Positions 6,392-14,107 of a stretch of 64,000 bases of DNA are shown in pieces. Positions within the stretch are counted from its first letter, which is position 1, and every line of letters begins with the position of its first letter. Position numbers and translations under genes: made by a program. Source of the stretch: Fen-1245 sp963835535 (GTDB lineage: Bacteria > Gemmatimonadota > Gemmatimonadetes > Gemmatimonadales > JACORV01); the NCBI GenBank assembly GCA_963835535.1, contig CAWIFL010000002.1:434001-498000 (forward strand), written 5' to 3'. A model generated the notes under the pieces. The model had not been told where the DNA came from. It made no database searches and saw only the letters and a program-made list of their open reading frames with translations.

Positions 6392-9041
6392 CTGACATGT
6401 CTCCGACGGTGCTCCGGCACCCCTCCAGCGGCGTACCGCCGCCGGCGAGCCGGGTGTCCGTCTTGTGAATGTTGACGAGCGGCGTCAGGTGCCTCGGCAC
6501 CTCGAATGCCGCCTCGAGTAGTTCGGTCGGCTTCGCCGACCCGTTGTCGGCCGTCCGCACTTCGAGCGCGACCGTGTGCCCGTCGAGGGCCGCCAGGTCG
6601 TGCACGAGCGGACGGAGATCCACCGTGAAGCGTCTTCCCCCGCGCTCCCGCTCGAAGGGCACCGCATCCCGCGACAGGAACGTCCGGCAGCCGGCGTCGA
6701 GCGCCGCGAAGGCGGGCTCGAACGGCGGCTCCGGAAACGTCGCGCGGAACGTGCTGCGCTCGATCAGGGCGCTCAGGGAAGCACTCCGGGACGGCACGCC
6801 GGCCGCGAGAAACCGCAGCCCGGGCGCCGCACACCGGTTCAACTGCTGCAACAGTCCTTCGAGACGATCCGCGTCCCAGGCTCCGGACAGCTCCAGGTCC
6901 ACCCACTCGCTGGCCGACGTCCAGCCGGTCGCGAGCGAGGGCCCCGCGGAGAGCCGCGGGCGCGGCATGTATCCCACGGACATCACCAGCGGCGCGCGCG
7001 CTCTGCGAAAGGTGCGCACGAGCTCCTGGAGCACATCGAGGTGCGAGAGGAAACGCAGGGGGGCGTCCTTGGCGTACCTGAAGCGAACCCACGACGAGGG
7101 GTTAGGGGCCAGGGGACAGGGGTTAGGGAGTCGATGACTGGCAGGCTGACAGCTTTCCCTAATCCCTAACCCCTGATCCCTAACCCCTGCCTCATCGGCC
7201 GCCAGGCGATTCTGAATCAGGTCGAAGTCGCATGCGCCGCAGGCGGAGGTGCATCGCGTCCGACAGTCCTCCGTCAGCGCCTCGGCGTAGGCCTTCCGCC
7301 GCTCCCCCAGGAACCAGCTCCGCTCGATGCGGTACGAGACGACCTCCCAGGGCAGAGCCTCGCGCTCGTCTCGCTCCCGCAGGCAGTCCTCGGGCGCGAG
7401 CCCCAGATCGGCGAGGGCCGCGCGCCAGGCCTCCGGGCGCGCGCATTCCGCCCACGCGTCGAACCGCGCGCCACGCCGCCAGGCCCCCTCGATCAGGGCG
7501 GCCGTGTCCCGCCCTCCGCGCGAGATCATCCCCTCGATCAGCGTGCCCTCGAGATCGTGGTGCTTGATCTCGACGCCGCGCCCGCTGACGCGCTTGCGGA
7601 TGGCCTTGAGCTTCGCCCTGGTCTCTACGAGCGCATCCTGCCGCTCCCATTGGAACGGCGTGTGCGGCTTGGGGACGAAGGGTGCGACGCTCAGGGTGAT
7701 CTTGCTCCCCGGATGCGCGCTCAGCACTTCGCGCAGCCTGCCGGCCAGCGCCGCCAGCGCGTCCAGGTCCGCGTCCGACTCGGTCGGAAGGCCTGTCATC
7801 AGATAGAGCTTGACCGCGCCCCACCCCGCCCCGAGCGCGCCGTCCACCGCGCGCAGGATGTCGGCCTCGGTGAGACCCTTGTTGATCACGCGCCGCAACC
7901 GCTCGGAGCCCGCCTCGGGCGCGAAGGTGAATCCGGTGCGGCGCACCCGGGACGCGGCGGCCGCCAGCTCGACGGAGAACGCGTCCGCCCGGAGGCTCGG
8001 CAGCGCCACGGCGACGCCGCGCTCCGCCGCCACGTCGGCCACCCGGGAGACCAACGCTCCGATCTGCGAGTGATCGGCCGTCGAGAGCGAAAGGAGCGAG
8101 ATCTCCTCGTTCCCGCCGTGCTCGATCCCTTCCCGGGCGATCGCGACGCACGTCTCGACCTCCCGCTCCCGCACCGGCCGGTAGAGGTAGCCGGCCTGGC
8201 AGAACCGGCAGCCCCGCACACACCCGCGCTGGACCTCGATCGGCAGCCGCTCGTGCGTGACACGCATCAGCGGCACGAGCATGCGCTTCGGATGGTCCTC
8301 CGGCTTCAGCTCCGAGACCGTCCTCGCCACGACCGGCCACGGGAGCCGCGCGTCCGTGGGGCGGGCGGTGCCGCCTTCGGGAGGGACCTCGTAGAGGCTT
8401 GGGACGTAGACGCCCGCAATGCTGGTCGCCAGTTGCCAGAGTATGAGTTGCCGGTCCAGGCAGCCACGAGCCTTGCAGTCCGCAACGAGCGAGAGAATCT
8501 CCGGCAACGCTTCCTCTGCGTCCCCGATCAGGAATGCATCCACGAAGGCCGCGAGCGGCTCCGGGTTCGCCGCGCCGGGACCTCCCGCGATCACCAGCGG
8601 GTCGCCCGAGCGCCGATCCGCCTGGCGCAGCGGCAGCCCCGCGAGGTCGAGCATCGTCAGGATGTTGGTGTAGGTCAGCTCGGACTGCAGGGTGAAGCCG
8701 ATCAGGTCGAAGTCGCGGGCCGGGCGACGGCTCTCCAGGGAGAAGAGCGGCAGGCCCCGTTCCCGCATCCTGGCCTCCATGTCGGGCCAGGGGGCGTAGG
8801 CGCGCTCCATCAGCCACGCCCCACGCCGGTTCACGATGTGGTAGAGCAGCTGCGTCCCCGTGTGGCTCATCCCGACCTCGTAGACGTCGGGATAGCAGAA
8901 CAGGAGGCGAACCTGCGTGGCGTCCCAGTCCTTGTGGACGGCACCCAGTTCGTGGCCAACGTAGCGGTGGGGCTTCGCGACCAGCGGTAGGACCTCACGC
9001 TCCAGAATGGAGCCCAAGGCTGAGGCTGCTTCTGACACCAT
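6315..9041 (-). CDS. B12-binding radical SAM protein fused to TIGR03936/DUF2344 domain
   Basis: A 908-residue fusion. Residues 1 to about 615 are the TIGR03960-type radical SAM protein: an N-terminal cobalamin-type domain (LLFCYPDVYEVGMSHTGTQ), then an Elp3-like barrel whose cluster cysteines lie in CVRGCRFCQAGY (near 272-280). Residues from about 649 are the DUF2344/TIGR03936 domain (VRFRYAKDAPLRFLSHLD). These two are often separate neighbouring genes or a fusion next to rng; a role in tRNA or ribosome modification is suspected but unproven. The linker (about 617-648) is encoded by a period-7 repeat. Start ATG 9041 is supported by a promoter with its -10 seven bases upstream. The C-terminus overlaps rng by 77 bases. 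Confidence 0.9.
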   Translation of the reverse strand: MVSEAASALGSILEREVLPLVAKPHRYVGHELGAVHKDWDATQVRLLFCYPDVYEVGMSHTGTQLLYHIVNRRGAWLMERAYAPWPDMEARMRERGLPLFSLESRRPARDFDLIGFTLQSELTYTNILTMLDLAGLPLRQADRRSGDPLVIAGGPGAANPEPLAAFVDAFLIGDAEEALPEILSLVADCKARGCLDRQLILWQLATSIAGVYVPSLYEVPPEGGTARPTDARLPWPVVARTVSELKPEDHPKRMLVPLMRVTHERLPIEVQRGCVRGCRFCQAGYLYRPVREREVETCVAIAREGIEHGGNEEISLLSLSTADHSQIGALVSRVADVAAERGVAVALPSLRADAFSVELAAAASRVRRTGFTFAPEAGSERLRRVINKGLTEADILRAVDGALGAGWGAVKLYLMTGLPTESDADLDALAALAGRLREVLSAHPGSKITLSVAPFVPKPHTPFQWERQDALVETRAKLKAIRKRVSGRGVEIKHHDLEGTLIEGMISRGGRDTAALIEGAWRRGARFDAWAECARPEAWRAALADLGLAPEDCLRERDEREALPWEVVSYRIERSWFLGERRKAYAEALTEDCRTRCTSACGACDFDLIQNRLAADEAGVRDQGLGIRESCQPASHRLPNPCPLAPNPSSWVRFRYAKDAPLRFLSHLDVLQELVRTFRRARAPLVMSVGYMPRPRLSAGPSLATGWTSASEWVDLELSGAWDADRLEGLLQQLNRCAAPGLRFLAAGVPSRSASLSALIERSTFRATFPEPPFEPAFAALDAGCRTFLSRDAVPFERERGGRRFTVDLRPLVHDLAALDGHTVALEVRTADNGSAKPTELLEAAFEVPRHLTPLVNIHKTDTRLAGGGTPLEGCRSTVGDMSVETGDSDQWVHAGDPRGDSGGRHPR
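7096..7192. repeat. period-7 G-rich repeat with inverted arm inside a coding region
   Basis: The G-rich arm 7096-7128 has 7-base units of GGGGTTA type (variants GGGGCCA, GGGGACA). After a 27-base spacer the C-rich arm 7156-7192 is its near-complement, again with a 7-base period. The whole element is in frame and encodes the linker between the radical SAM and DUF2344 halves. It is the same class as 4714-4789. Confidence 0.8.
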
Positions 9042-9048
9042 CAAAGGT

Positions 9049-9077
9049 AAGGTAATGCCAATATTGGACTTAGTCAA
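9049..9077 (-). promoter_or_regulatory. promoter of the radical-SAM/rng cluster, leaderless type
   Basis: On the minus strand TTGACT (9072-9077) and TACCTT (9049-9054) are separated by 17 bases, and 7 bases separate the -10 from ATG 9041. The -35 overlaps the stop codon of the upstream acyl-CoA dehydrogenase gene. There is no Shine-Dalgarno sequence, so translation probably starts at the 5' end. Confidence 0.6.
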
Positions 9078-10294
9078 TCCCTGATCAAATCTCCGAGGAT
9101 TTGGCGCGCGATGACGAGCCGCTGGACCTCGCTCGTCCCCTCCCCGATCTCCCCCACCTTGGCATCCCGCATCATCCGCTCCACCGGATACTCGGTCGTG
9201 TAGCCGTAGGCCCCGTGGAGCTGCACCGCCTTGATGGTCGTGCGGGTGGCCAGCTCGGAACAGTACAGCTTCGCCATCGCCGCCTCCGTCTTGTGCGGTT
9301 TGCCGTGCTGCTTGAGCCAGGCCGCCTGGTAGGTGAGGAAGCGCCCCGCCTCGATCTCGGTGGCCATGTCCGCCAGCGCGAAATGCACACCCTGGAAGCC
9401 GGCCACGTAGCGCCCGAACTGCTTGCGCTGGCTCGTGTACTTCACCGCCGCTTCGTACGCGCCTTCGGCAAGCCCCAGGGAGAGGGCGGCGACCCCGATG
9501 CGTCCGGAGTCCAGCGTCTTGAGGAACTGCACGAACCCCTTCCCCAGCTCGCCCAGCACGTTCTCCTTCGGGACCACGGCGTCTTCGAAGTGCAGCTCCC
9601 GCGTGTCCGAAGCGCGCCAGCCCATCTTGTCTTCCTTCTTCCCGGCGCTCAAGCCCCTGGTCCACTTGAGGCTCGGCTCGTGCCCCATCCCGACCGCGGC
9701 CGCTTCGGCCTTGTCCGTCGTCTCCTTCGTGACGATGAAGGAGGTGATGCCCTTGTTGGAGTGGCCCGGCGTGGTGCGCGCAGTGCACACGAAGATCTCC
9801 CCCACGCCCGCGTGCGTGATGAAGATCTTCGACCCGTTGAGGAGGTAGTGGTCGCCCTTGTCCACGGCCGTCGTCGCCGTGCCTCCGGCATCGGAGCCCG
9901 CGCCCGGCTCGGTGAGGCCGAAGCCGCCGAGGACCTTCCCGCCGGCGAGCAGTGGCGCGAACCGCCGTTTCTGCTCCTCGGTGCCGAAGTCCATGATCGG
10001 CGAGGTGCCGAGGGTGGTGTGCGCCGAGACGGTGATGCTGTGCGAGCAGTCCACCTTGGCGAGCTCGTGCACGGTGATGATGTAGCTCAGGTAGTCCATC
10101 CCCGAGCCGCCCAGCTCTTCCGGCCATGGCACGCCGAGCATCCCGAGGTCGGCCATCCGCTTGACCGTCGGCCAGGGGAACCGGCACTCCGCGTCGTACT
10201 GTCGCGCGATCGGTGCGATCTCCGCGCGGGCGAAGTCGCGCACGGTCTCGCGGACCTGCAGGTGCTGGTCCGTGAAGAAAAGGGCGTCGTCCAT
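9074..10294 (-). CDS. acyl-CoA dehydrogenase
   Basis: A 406-residue FAD-dependent acyl-CoA dehydrogenase for alpha,beta-desaturation of an acyl-CoA. The start MDDALFFTDQHLQVRETVRD matches the family N-terminus. The FAD/substrate region GFGLTEPGAGSDAGGTATT and the C-terminal EIGEGTSEVQRLVIARQILG are intact, with EYPVERMMRDAK before it. The closest type is short-chain/isovaleryl-like dehydrogenases, but chain-length preference cannot be read from sequence. It is divergent from the aldehyde dehydrogenase gene. An earlier in-frame start exists but would add an unconserved extension reading through the GGTGGYA repeat. Confidence 0.95.
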   Translation of the reverse strand: MDDALFFTDQHLQVRETVRDFARAEIAPIARQYDAECRFPWPTVKRMADLGMLGVPWPEELGGSGMDYLSYIITVHELAKVDCSHSITVSAHTTLGTSPIMDFGTEEQKRRFAPLLAGGKVLGGFGLTEPGAGSDAGGTATTAVDKGDHYLLNGSKIFITHAGVGEIFVCTARTTPGHSNKGITSFIVTKETTDKAEAAAVGMGHEPSLKWTRGLSAGKKEDKMGWRASDTRELHFEDAVVPKENVLGELGKGFVQFLKTLDSGRIGVAALSLGLAEGAYEAAVKYTSQRKQFGRYVAGFQGVHFALADMATEIEAGRFLTYQAAWLKQHGKPHKTEAAMAKLYCSELATRTTIKAVQLHGAYGYTTEYPVERMMRDAKVGEIGEGTSEVQRLVIARQILGDLIRD

Positions 10295-10308
10295 GCCCAA
10301 ATGTAGGA

Positions 10309-10330
10309 GGTGGCAGGTGGTAGGTGGTAG
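10309..10330. repeat. short period-7 repeat (GGTGGYA)
   Basis: Three 7-base units (one GGTGGCA, two GGTGGTA) lie in the 64-base gap between the divergent dehydrogenase genes, preceded by a degenerate unit. There is no inverted arm. It occupies the place where a -35 element for the leftward gene would be expected. Confidence 0.6.
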
Positions 10331-10358
10331 TTTGCAGGCCGGCACAAGGAGCCATCGC

Positions 10359-12095
10359 ATGACGTCCGTCGCACGTGGAATCCCGCGGCACTCCGAAGCC
10401 AGGAGCCTGATCCCTGCGTCGTCGCGGGACGAGATGGACGTGGCGGTCGGCGCGGTGGCTGCCGCGAAGGATGCCTGGGCGGCCGTGCCGCCCACCGAGC
10501 GCGTGCGGCTCCTGGGCCGCCTGCTCGAAGACTTCGCTGCGGTGGCGGACCGCTGGGTGGCGGCGTCGCTCGAGGCGAAGGGCATCGCGCCCGGCTCGCC
10601 CGCCGAGGGCGAGGAGTGGATCGCGGGGCCCTTCTGCGTGCTGCGGAACATCCGCCTGCTGCGCGAGGCGCTGCGTGACGTCGCCCGTGGCGGCACACCG
10701 CGCATCCCCGGCCCCGTCTGGACTGGCGGCGAAGGGCGGGTGGCGGCGGGTGTCTTCCCGGCGAGCGTGTGGGACCGGCTCTTCTACTCGGGCGTGACGG
10801 CCGAGATCTGGATGGAGCCCGGGGTCACGGCCGAGGCCGTGGCCGGAACGCAGGCGGCCGCGTATGCGAGCCGGCGTGAGCACGGAACCACCTGCCTCGT
10901 CCTCGGAGCGGGGAACGTCTCCTCCATCGGCCCGATGGACGCCCTCTACAAGCTCTTCGTCGAGAACCACGCGGTCGTGTACAAGGCCCATCCGGTCAAC
11001 GCGTACCTGGGGCCGCTCCTGGGCGAGGCGTTCAAGTGCCTGGTCCAGATCGGGGCCCTCAGGATCGTGTACGGTGGCGCGGCCGAGGGGGCGTACCTCT
11101 GCCAGCACGCGCAGGTGGACGAGATCCACATCACCGGGTCGGACAAGACGTACGAGGCGATCGTGTTCGGGCCCGGGGACGAGGGTGACCGCCGCAAGGC
11201 GGAGCGCCGGCCGCTGCTGGGGAAGCGCGTCACGGCGGAGCTGGGGAACGTGAGCCCGGTGATCGTCGTGCCCGGGCCGTGGTCGGCGAGCGACTACCGC
11301 TATCAGGCGGCGAACCTGGTCTCGATGCTGACCAACAACGCCGGGTTCAACTGCAACGCCGCCCGGGTGATCGTGACCGACGCCACCTGGCCCGGGCGGC
11401 AGCGGCTGATGGACGAGATCCGCTCCCTGCTCGCGCGCGTGCCGACGCGGAAGGCCTACTACCCGGGCGCCGCCGCGCGCGCTGCACAGTTCGCCGCCGC
11501 CCATCCCGAAGCCGAACACTTCGGCGCCGCGTCGGAAGGCGTGCTCCCGTGGACTCTGGTGGCGGGGATGACCGCCCGAAAGTCGGCGGACCCCTGCTAC
11601 ACGACCGAGGCGTTCTGCGGGCTGTTCGCGGAGACTGCGCTCGAGGCGTCCGGCGTGGCCGACTTCCTGCCTCGGGCGGTCGAGTTCTGCAACGAGGTTC
11701 TGTGGGGGACGCTCAACGCAACCATCCTCATCCACCCGCGCTCGGTCGAAGAAGCGGCGAGGCACGGCGTGCTGGAGCAGGCCATCGCGGACCTGCGCTA
11801 CGGCTCCGTCAGCATCAACCACTGGGCCGCCATCAACTACGCCCTCGGCGTGACGACCTGGGGAGCGTTCCCGGGCCATCCGGCGCACGACATCCAGTCC
11901 GGCACCGGCGTCGTGCACAACACCCTGATGTTCTCGCGGCCGGAGAAGTCGGTGGTGCGCGCGCCGTTCCGGGTGTGGCCCCTGCCGCCGTGGTTCGTGA
12001 CGAACCGTGCCGCCGCGCGCCTGGGGCCGAGGCTCGCGCAGTTCGAGGCAGGCCCGTCGCTCGCAAGGCCCTGGGGATCTTCGCAACCGCGGTGA
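10359..12095 (+). CDS. aldehyde dehydrogenase family protein
   Basis: A 578-residue NAD(P)-dependent aldehyde dehydrogenase superfamily enzyme. ATG 10359 follows an AAGGA site 8 bases upstream. The cofactor fold includes HITGSDKTYEAIVFG, the general-base glutamate region is ELGNVSPVIVV, and the nucleophilic cysteine is in NNAGFNCNAARV. It is about 80 residues longer than classical members and has a long C-terminal part (GHPAHDIQSGTGVVHNTLM), so it belongs to a divergent, poorly characterised branch. Substrate unknown. It shares a short divergent promoter region with the acyl-CoA dehydrogenase gene, which suggests a common role in fatty or branched-acyl metabolism. Confidence 0.88.
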   Translation: MTSVARGIPRHSEARSLIPASSRDEMDVAVGAVAAAKDAWAAVPPTERVRLLGRLLEDFAAVADRWVAASLEAKGIAPGSPAEGEEWIAGPFCVLRNIRLLREALRDVARGGTPRIPGPVWTGGEGRVAAGVFPASVWDRLFYSGVTAEIWMEPGVTAEAVAGTQAAAYASRREHGTTCLVLGAGNVSSIGPMDALYKLFVENHAVVYKAHPVNAYLGPLLGEAFKCLVQIGALRIVYGGAAEGAYLCQHAQVDEIHITGSDKTYEAIVFGPGDEGDRRKAERRPLLGKRVTAELGNVSPVIVVPGPWSASDYRYQAANLVSMLTNNAGFNCNAARVIVTDATWPGRQRLMDEIRSLLARVPTRKAYYPGAAARAAQFAAAHPEAEHFGAASEGVLPWTLVAGMTARKSADPCYTTEAFCGLFAETALEASGVADFLPRAVEFCNEVLWGTLNATILIHPRSVEEAARHGVLEQAIADLRYGSVSINHWAAINYALGVTTWGAFPGHPAHDIQSGTGVVHNTLMFSRPEKSVVRAPFRVWPLPPWFVTNRAAARLGPRLAQFEAGPSLARPWGSSQPR

Positions 12096-12108
12096 GAGGG
12101 TAGATCGC

Positions 12109-12567
12109 GTGATTCAGCTACGCAGGTCCCGCGTTCTGAACCGTCGCTCGATCGTCGTCGGGCTGGCGCTGAGCGCCGCCCTCCTCTATGCAGCCCCGGC
12201 GCACGCGCAGCAGCCGCCGTGCGGGGATACGAGCTTCGCTCGTGACGCCCTCGACCAGGATTGGGCGCCCTTCACACTGCCCGGCAACGCCGTAGTGCGC
12301 GGCAACGTCATCCAACAACTGAGTCCGACCGATGTTCACGAGGTCGTGACCGATTCGAGTGAGTGCAGGCGGATCCTCCACGCGGCGAGACACCACCTGC
12401 CGCCGCCGCGCACGTGGGGCACGCACTGGATCTATCGCTTCGGGCCGTACGTCGCCGTTGAGATCATGTCGAAGGTGCCACCCGGGATCATCATGGAGGG
12501 CGGTGATGCGCTCTACATCTTCCGGGAGGCGGACATGAGCTACGTGATCGTCAGAATCGGAGTGTAG
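12109..12567 (+). CDS. small secreted protein of unknown function
   Basis: A 152-residue protein starting at GTG 12109. A Sec signal peptide is clear: RRSRVLNRRS, then a hydrophobic stretch, then APAHAQQ as cleavage site. The mature part has two cysteine positions (QPPCGDTS, SSECRRI) and an amphipathic beta-rich pattern; I recognise no family. It follows the aldehyde dehydrogenase gene by 13 bases but looks like accessory material. Its end is adjacent to a copy of the recQ 3' tail on the opposite strand. Confidence 0.6.
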   Translation: MIQLRRSRVLNRRSIVVGLALSAALLYAAPAHAQQPPCGDTSFARDALDQDWAPFTLPGNAVVRGNVIQQLSPTDVHEVVTDSSECRRILHAARHHLPPPRTWGTHWIYRFGPYVAVEIMSKVPPGIIMEGGDALYIFREADMSYVIVRIGV

Positions 12568-12620
12568 GCACCCCTCTTCCCCAGCCACCTCCCCCATTTC
12601 ACGCACCTGTCGCACCCGAG
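12540..12620 (-). pseudogene. displaced recQ-like 3' tail fragment
   Basis: On the minus strand this reads GCDRCVKW followed by GRWLGKRG and a stop at 12540-12542. GCDRCVKW is identical to the zinc-site end of the RecQ encoded at 14.2 kb. The DNA core 12591-12618 matches 14198-14225 at 24 of 28 positions, with two of the four differences at silent codon positions. It has no start codon or helicase domain. It is best read as a relic or attachment-site-like copy. Confidence 0.5.
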
Positions 12621-12677
12621 GATCCGACCTACGCCGGCAGTGCAACCATGGGCTTGGCGCCGGCGGGATGGACACGC

Positions 12678-12706
12678 TTGCCCGTCCTGTATCCCGGGCG
12701 TATCTA
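12678..12706 (+). promoter_or_regulatory. candidate promoter of the 12745 gene
   Basis: TTGCCC (12678-12683) and TATCTA (12701-12706) lie 17 bases apart, giving a leader of about 30 bases before ATG 12745. GGGGG at 12730-12734 could serve as a weak ribosome site. This is pattern evidence only. Confidence 0.35.
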
Positions 12707-12744
12707 CATGGGCCGCACCTTGAGAGCACGGGGGTAGATCAGCA

Positions 12745-13269
12745 ATGAGATCGGTGACCGCTGCCATTCTGAGCTTCGCGCTAAGCGTCGCGGCACCCAC
12801 GCTCAGTCGCGCGCAGGGCGCCGCAGACTCGGCCCGGGAATTCGTTCAGCGCTTCTACGATGGGTATCTGTCCGCGATGGCGGCTGGCTCAGGTGCGGAT
12901 ACGCGCGAGTTGACAGAGGACACCGCCCACGCTCTTGCGCCCGAGCTAGTGGACATGTTGAGATGGAATCAGTCTCAGTTCGACCCCATGCGTGGACAAG
13001 AAGGATTGGACTTCGACCCAATCGCCAATGCGCAGGATCCATGTGAGCGCTACGTCGTCGGAGGGGTCTCCACTCGGTCGCACCATTTCTTCGTCGAGGT
13101 CTACGGCGTCTGTGGTGGCAGCAGGACCAAGCGTCCGATAGTGATCGCAGAGGTTGCGAGGGTCCGTGCTTCCTGGGTCTTCGTCGACTTTGGGTACCCT
13201 GATCACCACTCAGACCTGAAGAGCGATGTGAGACGGCTCCAGCGGAGGAGTCGCAAACCGGGCCCCTGA
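12745..13269 (+). CDS. secreted protein, DUF3828/NTF2-like
   Basis: A 174-residue protein with a Sec signal peptide (MRSVTAAILSFALSVA, cleavage near LSRAQGA). The mature start AREFVQRFYDGYLSAM resembles the first helix of DUF3828/NTF2-like secreted domains, followed by a Cys in DPCERY and another in VYGVCGG. Function unknown. It belongs to the accessory patch between the aldehyde dehydrogenase gene and recQ. Confidence 0.65.
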   Translation: MRSVTAAILSFALSVAAPTLSRAQGAADSAREFVQRFYDGYLSAMAAGSGADTRELTEDTAHALAPELVDMLRWNQSQFDPMRGQEGLDFDPIANAQDPCERYVVGGVSTRSHHFFVEVYGVCGGSRTKRPIVIAEVARVRASWVFVDFGYPDHHSDLKSDVRRLQRRSRKPGP

Positions 13270-13357
13270 GCGTGTGGCGACTACTCCTCTTCAGATGGCG
13301 CTGCGGGCTCGCATGGCCGGCTAGGACCGGGCGGAGTCGGAGCGGTTCCGCGGGCGC

Positions 13358-14107
13358 CTACGGTCCAACACAGTCTCCAGAGCTGGGTGTCCTGACCTCG
13401 ATGATCGAGTCCAGCGCGAATTTGTACGGCGATGCGTCCATGTGGCCGTAATGGCCGGGACCCTCCAGGGTTCCCGTCCAGCGCACGAAGTACTGCGGGT
13501 AGTTCCAGGGGGGATGCACGGGCTTGGGCGCTGGCCACTCAGACGGCCCGCCGGGAGTCTGCTGATGGCGCGGCCATTCCACCCACGCGTCCAGCTCACG
13601 TTCGCTCTCGCCGGCGCTGTCGGTGCGAGGCCACAACACGTCTGCCGGGCAAGGAATGAACTCCGACTGTTCGAAGCCAAAGGAATAGTGGCCCCGGAAC
13701 GTCCCTCGCACCAAGTGAAACGGGCGAGGGTCGCACCCACTGGTCGTGGTCAGGAAGTCCAGCTGTCGATGCTCGCCAATCCGCAACATGACGGTCGTTT
13801 CCGCAATCAACTTCCCTTCGATCCACTTCCTGCCGGTACAGGCGACTGTGATCCGATTGGCACCGAACAACAGGCTGTCCAGCACATACCTTCCCAGCGT
13901 ATCCACATACGCGCAGCGTGACCACGTGCCGTCCCGCCCTAGGTTGTAGTCGCGGCAGATGGACGTCCTCAATACCGGGGCCCCGGTGATTGAGTCGTAG
14001 ACACGACCCTCGAGACGTGAGTCGCCCAACGGGATGGTGACCTGCGCTCTCCCCAACGATGTCAGGGCAAACCCTAGAGCAGCGAGGACGACCTGGGCGT
14101 GGCGCAT
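13358..14107 (-). CDS. secreted protein with carboxypeptidase-regulatory-like domain (in frame with recQ)
   Basis: From the internal ATG 14107 a 249-residue protein begins with its own signal peptide (MRHAQVVLAALGFALTSLG, cleavage near RAQV). The mature start LEGRVYDSITGAPVL is the typical opening of a carboxypeptidase-D-regulatory-like beta-sandwich, followed by Cys-containing repeats. A signal peptide in the middle of a helicase makes no sense, so I consider this a separate gene whose upstream stop was lost. It could also be only the tail of the recQ frame. Confidence 0.6.
   Translation of the reverse strand: MRHAQVVLAALGFALTSLGRAQVTIPLGDSRLEGRVYDSITGAPVLRTSICRDYNLGRDGTWSRCAYVDTLGRYVLDSLLFGANRITVACTGRKWIEGKLIAETTVMLRIGEHRQLDFLTTTSGCDPRPFHLVRGTFRGHYSFGFEQSEFIPCPADVLWPRTDSAGESERELDAWVEWPRHQQTPGGPSEWPAPKPVHPPWNYPQYFVRWTGTLEGPGHYGHMDASPYKFALDSIIEVRTPSSGDCVGP

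Noticed and set aside
12098..12740. GGGTAGATC found just before the starts at 12109 and 12745
   Set aside because: Only nine bases with different spacing to the start codon; it may be chance or a weak ribosome-site context.
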